Positions 62,176 through 64,000 of a stretch of DNA of 64,000 nucleotides are shown here, one piece after another; positions within the stretch are counted from its first letter, which is position 1; each line of letters begins with the position of its first letter. The translations under genes and the position numbers were made by a program. Origin of the DNA: Cyprinodon diabolis (Eukaryota; Chordata; Actinopteri; Cyprinodontiformes; Cyprinodontidae); contig CM060069.1 in the NCBI GenBank assembly GCA_030533445.1, forward strand, positions 2,326,756 through 2,390,755, written 5' to 3'. The notes beneath the pieces were generated by a model that saw only the letters and a program-made list of their open reading frames with translations, made no database searches and was not told the origin of the DNA.

Positions 62176-63234
62176 TCAGATCTTCTGACGGGCCCCGGCT
62201 TTTGATTTAGCTGGGCATGAAGCGATGAAATGGCCACTCTCACCACAGTAGATACATAGCTTTCCCCTGAAACGTCTTAGCCTTTCCTCAGGGGTTAGCC
62301 TCGTATTTCCAACCTGCATGGGTTCGGATTCAGTATCCACTGTAAGAGAGGCCTGAACTGGCAAAGGGAGAGACTGGGTCTTAGACCTCGGCTTGGCAAA
62401 GAGCTCTGTGGGAGCAGAAAAAACAGTTACATTATTAGATGCAGGGGCAGGCTCAAAAAAACCCTGATTCCTTGGTTTTGAGATGTTTCTAGCTCGGATT
62501 CTGTTATCCAGCCTAATAGTCAGGCGGATCAATTCTTCAAGTGTTGCAGGTTCGTCGAGGGTTGCTAGTTCATCCTTGATGCTTTCGTTTAAAGCTAGGA
62601 AATAAGCACTTTTTAGAGCAATTTGATTCCATCCGGAAGCTGCGGCTTTGACCCGGAAGTTAATGGAGAAATCCGCTACAGAAGAATTTCCCTGTTTTAG
62701 GTTCAAAAGAGCACGAGAGTCAATGGTTTGATCAGTTTCTTGGTTAAATACTTGAGAGAATTCAGAAACAAAACCTGTGTAATGACAGCTGAGGCTTTCT
62801 GAGGCAAACCTTGCCTCAGCCCACTCAAGGGCTCTTCCAGTCAGTTGGGACAGAATAAAAGTTATTTTCTTTCTATCAGTTGGGAAACTGTCAGGAGAGT
62901 TTTGGAAAATTAAACGACATTGAAACAAAAAACCTTTACAGTCCTTCATATTACCTGAAAATTTCTCAGGAAGACTAGGGCGGAACTCGGGTGATGACAT
63001 CACCGCCGGTGACCTTGGAGGCGGAACTGGACCCGGAAATGGTTGTGCTGCCGGCGTGGCATTAGCACTGCTCATGTAGTTAGCATAAGTCTGAAGCATC
63101 TGATTATGGTGATTGACCATGCAATGCAACTCACGGAGGGTTTGAGTTTGTCCCAGGATTTGAGCCTCTTGCTCCTCCAACCGACGACGGAGGTGATCTG
63201 CTGGGCCTTGTGTTTGGCTGCAGTGTTCTGTCAT
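62176..63234 (-). CDS. Gypsy gag polyprotein with one zinc knuckle
   Basis: 352 residues, intact. It starts with an ATG at 63234 that lies within the last six bases of the LTR ([10 protein letters not shown]). Features: a predicted coiled coil near residues 10-50 ([24 protein letters not shown]), a Pro-rich spacer, then the Ty3-type capsid region ([55 protein letters not shown]) and a C-terminal CCHC knuckle [14 protein letters not shown]. This is the arrangement of sushi gag, from which mammalian PEG10/RTL1-type genes derive. It forms the particle and binds RNA. It ends TGA at 62176. Confidence 0.92.
   Translation of the reverse strand: MTEHCSQTQGPADHLRRRLEEQEAQILGQTQTLRELHCMVNHHNQMLQTYANYMSSANATPAAQPFPGPVPPPRSPAVMSSPEFRPSLPEKFSGNMKDCKGFLFQCRLIFQNSPDSFPTDRKKITFILSQLTGRALEWAEARFASESLSCHYTGFVSEFSQVFNQETDQTIDSRALLNLKQGNSSVADFSINFRVKAAASGWNQIALKSAYFLALNESIKDELATLDEPATLEELIRLTIRLDNRIRARNISKPRNQGFFEPAPASNNVTVFSAPTELFAKPRSKTQSLPLPVQASLTVDTESEPMQVGNTRLTPEERLRRFRGKLCIYCGESGHFIASCPAKSKAGARQKI
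63217..63227 (-). promoter_or_regulatory. Self-priming primer-binding site
   Basis: One base after the LTR, the minus strand reads AACACTGCAGC. Its reverse complement GCTGCAGTGTT matches GCCGCAGTGTT at 63778-63768 in the LTR, the expected 5' end of the transcript, at 10 of 11 positions (8 consecutive). No tRNA-type site beginning TGG is present. In Tf1, and by proposal in vertebrate sushi elements, the RNA's own 5' end anneals here and primes reverse transcription. Confidence 0.7.
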
Positions 63235-63919
63235 GATGGGTATCAGAAAAGCCCAGTATGCAGAACACCACGGAAACAGATGAAAAGTTTAACAAGATTT
63301 ATTGAGCACAAGCACATGGAATAAACACAGGAACTGGTTCAGGCCTGGGGGCAGGTTCACTGGAGTCTGTGAGGATGACAGTTCAGTTAGCTTAGAAGCA
63401 GATGAGTCTGAGTTTGAGAGTTTCAGATTTATACCTTGAGGTGTCCGGGTTTGGCTTTGAGAGAGGAACTGTTGGGTCCAGAGACTGTTTAGTTCAGCAG
63501 AGTCCAATAACCGCTTCAGCGTCTTACTTCTAGCGTGAAGGCAGACCTTGGCTTTGGGTTTCCAGCTCTTAGTCCAGAGCTGCATGAGAATCCAGAGAAG
63601 GGTCTTCAGGTTTGGCTCAGAGGGCTGGCTCGGCAGGTTAAGCTCATCCAGAGCTTACAAGGAAAAACTGAATTCCTGAAAGCAGAGACAAAGAGGGAAT
63701 AGAATCGAATCAGGAGCAACAAAGGTTCACAGAAGAAGCTAGGCTCAGGTGCTAACCAAACTGGATAAACACTGCGGCGTTGAGGCAAGGTCTGAAGGCA
63801 GGTTATATACTGTGGATCCTCTGATGATGAGATGCGTCTCAGGTGTGTTGAAGGCTCAGCTCAGGAGGATCCACGGCGGACTCTGCTGGAGAAAGGTGGA
63901 ACTTCTCCAGATCCCAACA
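63229..63919 (-). mobile_element. 5' LTR, 691 bp
   Basis: Minus-strand ends TGTTGGGATC and CATGACA. It contains a TATA-like box at 63803-63809 and the likely transcript start about 31 nt downstream. Flank ATTAC at 63920-63924. It supplies the promoter; it is complete, unlike the 3' LTR. Confidence 0.92.
63803..63809 (-). promoter_or_regulatory. TATA box of the 5' LTR
   Basis: TATATAA on the minus strand, 110 bp from the LTR edge. Position 63778, 31 nt downstream, is where the self-primer complement begins, which fits the usual TATA-to-start distance. Confidence 0.7.
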
Positions 63920-64000
63920 ATTACTAAGCTGTGAGCAGCGCTTTGAGCTTTCATATGTAATGTTAAGTTTTTCGATATGTTGTTTAAAAAGAAATCCCTG

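Larger units (their letters stand above)
58634..63919 (-). mobile_element. Ty3/Gypsy (Tf1/sushi-type) retrotransposon
   Basis: Bounded by a perfect 5-bp duplication ATTAC (58629-58633 and 63920-63924). Minus-strand order: 5' LTR (63229-63919), self-primer site, gag (63234-62176), protease and reverse transcriptase (62149-61259), rest of reverse transcriptase and RNase H (61213-60008), integrase (59979-59110), partial 3' LTR (59115-58634). This gag-protease-RT-RNaseH-integrase order defines Ty3/Gypsy. It is inactive: an in-frame stop in RT, a frameshift before the integrase core and a deletion at the 3' end. The overlapping LTR parts differ at only about 10 sites in 480 by eye, so insertion was fairly recent. 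Confidence 0.93.

Overview
The window looks like a repeat-laden piece of a teleost fish genome, probably a percomorph. Its only conventional protein-coding gene is split into GT-AG introns and encodes vacuolar ATPase V1 subunit B (ATP6V1B2-like) on the + strand. Everything else is tandem DNA, transposon copies and solo LTRs. The species cannot be told from sequence alone.

Layout. 1-12745 is an 11-bp satellite with kilobase-scale higher-order copies (offsets 3199, 3819 and 1235 bp). 12958-13189 is a frameshifted THAP-domain fragment. V-ATPase B exons lie at 15076-15131, 15293-15391, 20696-20789, 20860-20937, 21049-21188, 39752-39815, 40604-40727, 40814-40964, 41039-41121, 45168-45272 and 45318-45447. 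The first exon and the last exon were not found. One internal exon expected between 21188 and 39752 was also not found. The 39752 exon lacks 34 nt and is frameshifted, and the 21049 exon has two substitutions at near-invariant sites. The locus is therefore either a decaying paralogue or a mis-assembled true gene.

The 18.5-kb gap between the 21049 and 39752 exons holds a GC-rich dispersed repeat, a 20/28-bp minisatellite (24155-25995), an L2-like LINE remnant, a 6-kb TGGA array (28836-34914), a Tc1-like transposase copy and several solo LTRs. A 29-bp minisatellite (45518-47540) follows the last visible exon. From 47.5 kb on there are nested hAT, Harbinger-like and RecQ-helicase-bearing elements, MITEs, and at 58634-63919 a minus-strand Ty3/Gypsy element of the Tf1/sushi type with both target-site duplications (ATTAC).

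Most transposon boundaries were set by reading terminal repeats and matching target-site duplications by eye. Highlights: an 11-nt self-primer match in the sushi element; loss of that element's 3' pol end plus part of its LTR; three solo LTRs and the full element all in the same orientation, antisense to the V-ATPase gene; two copies of a short element carrying the start of a RecQ-like helicase, one with a perfect 9-bp duplication; and several long perfect inverted repeats with almost no loop.
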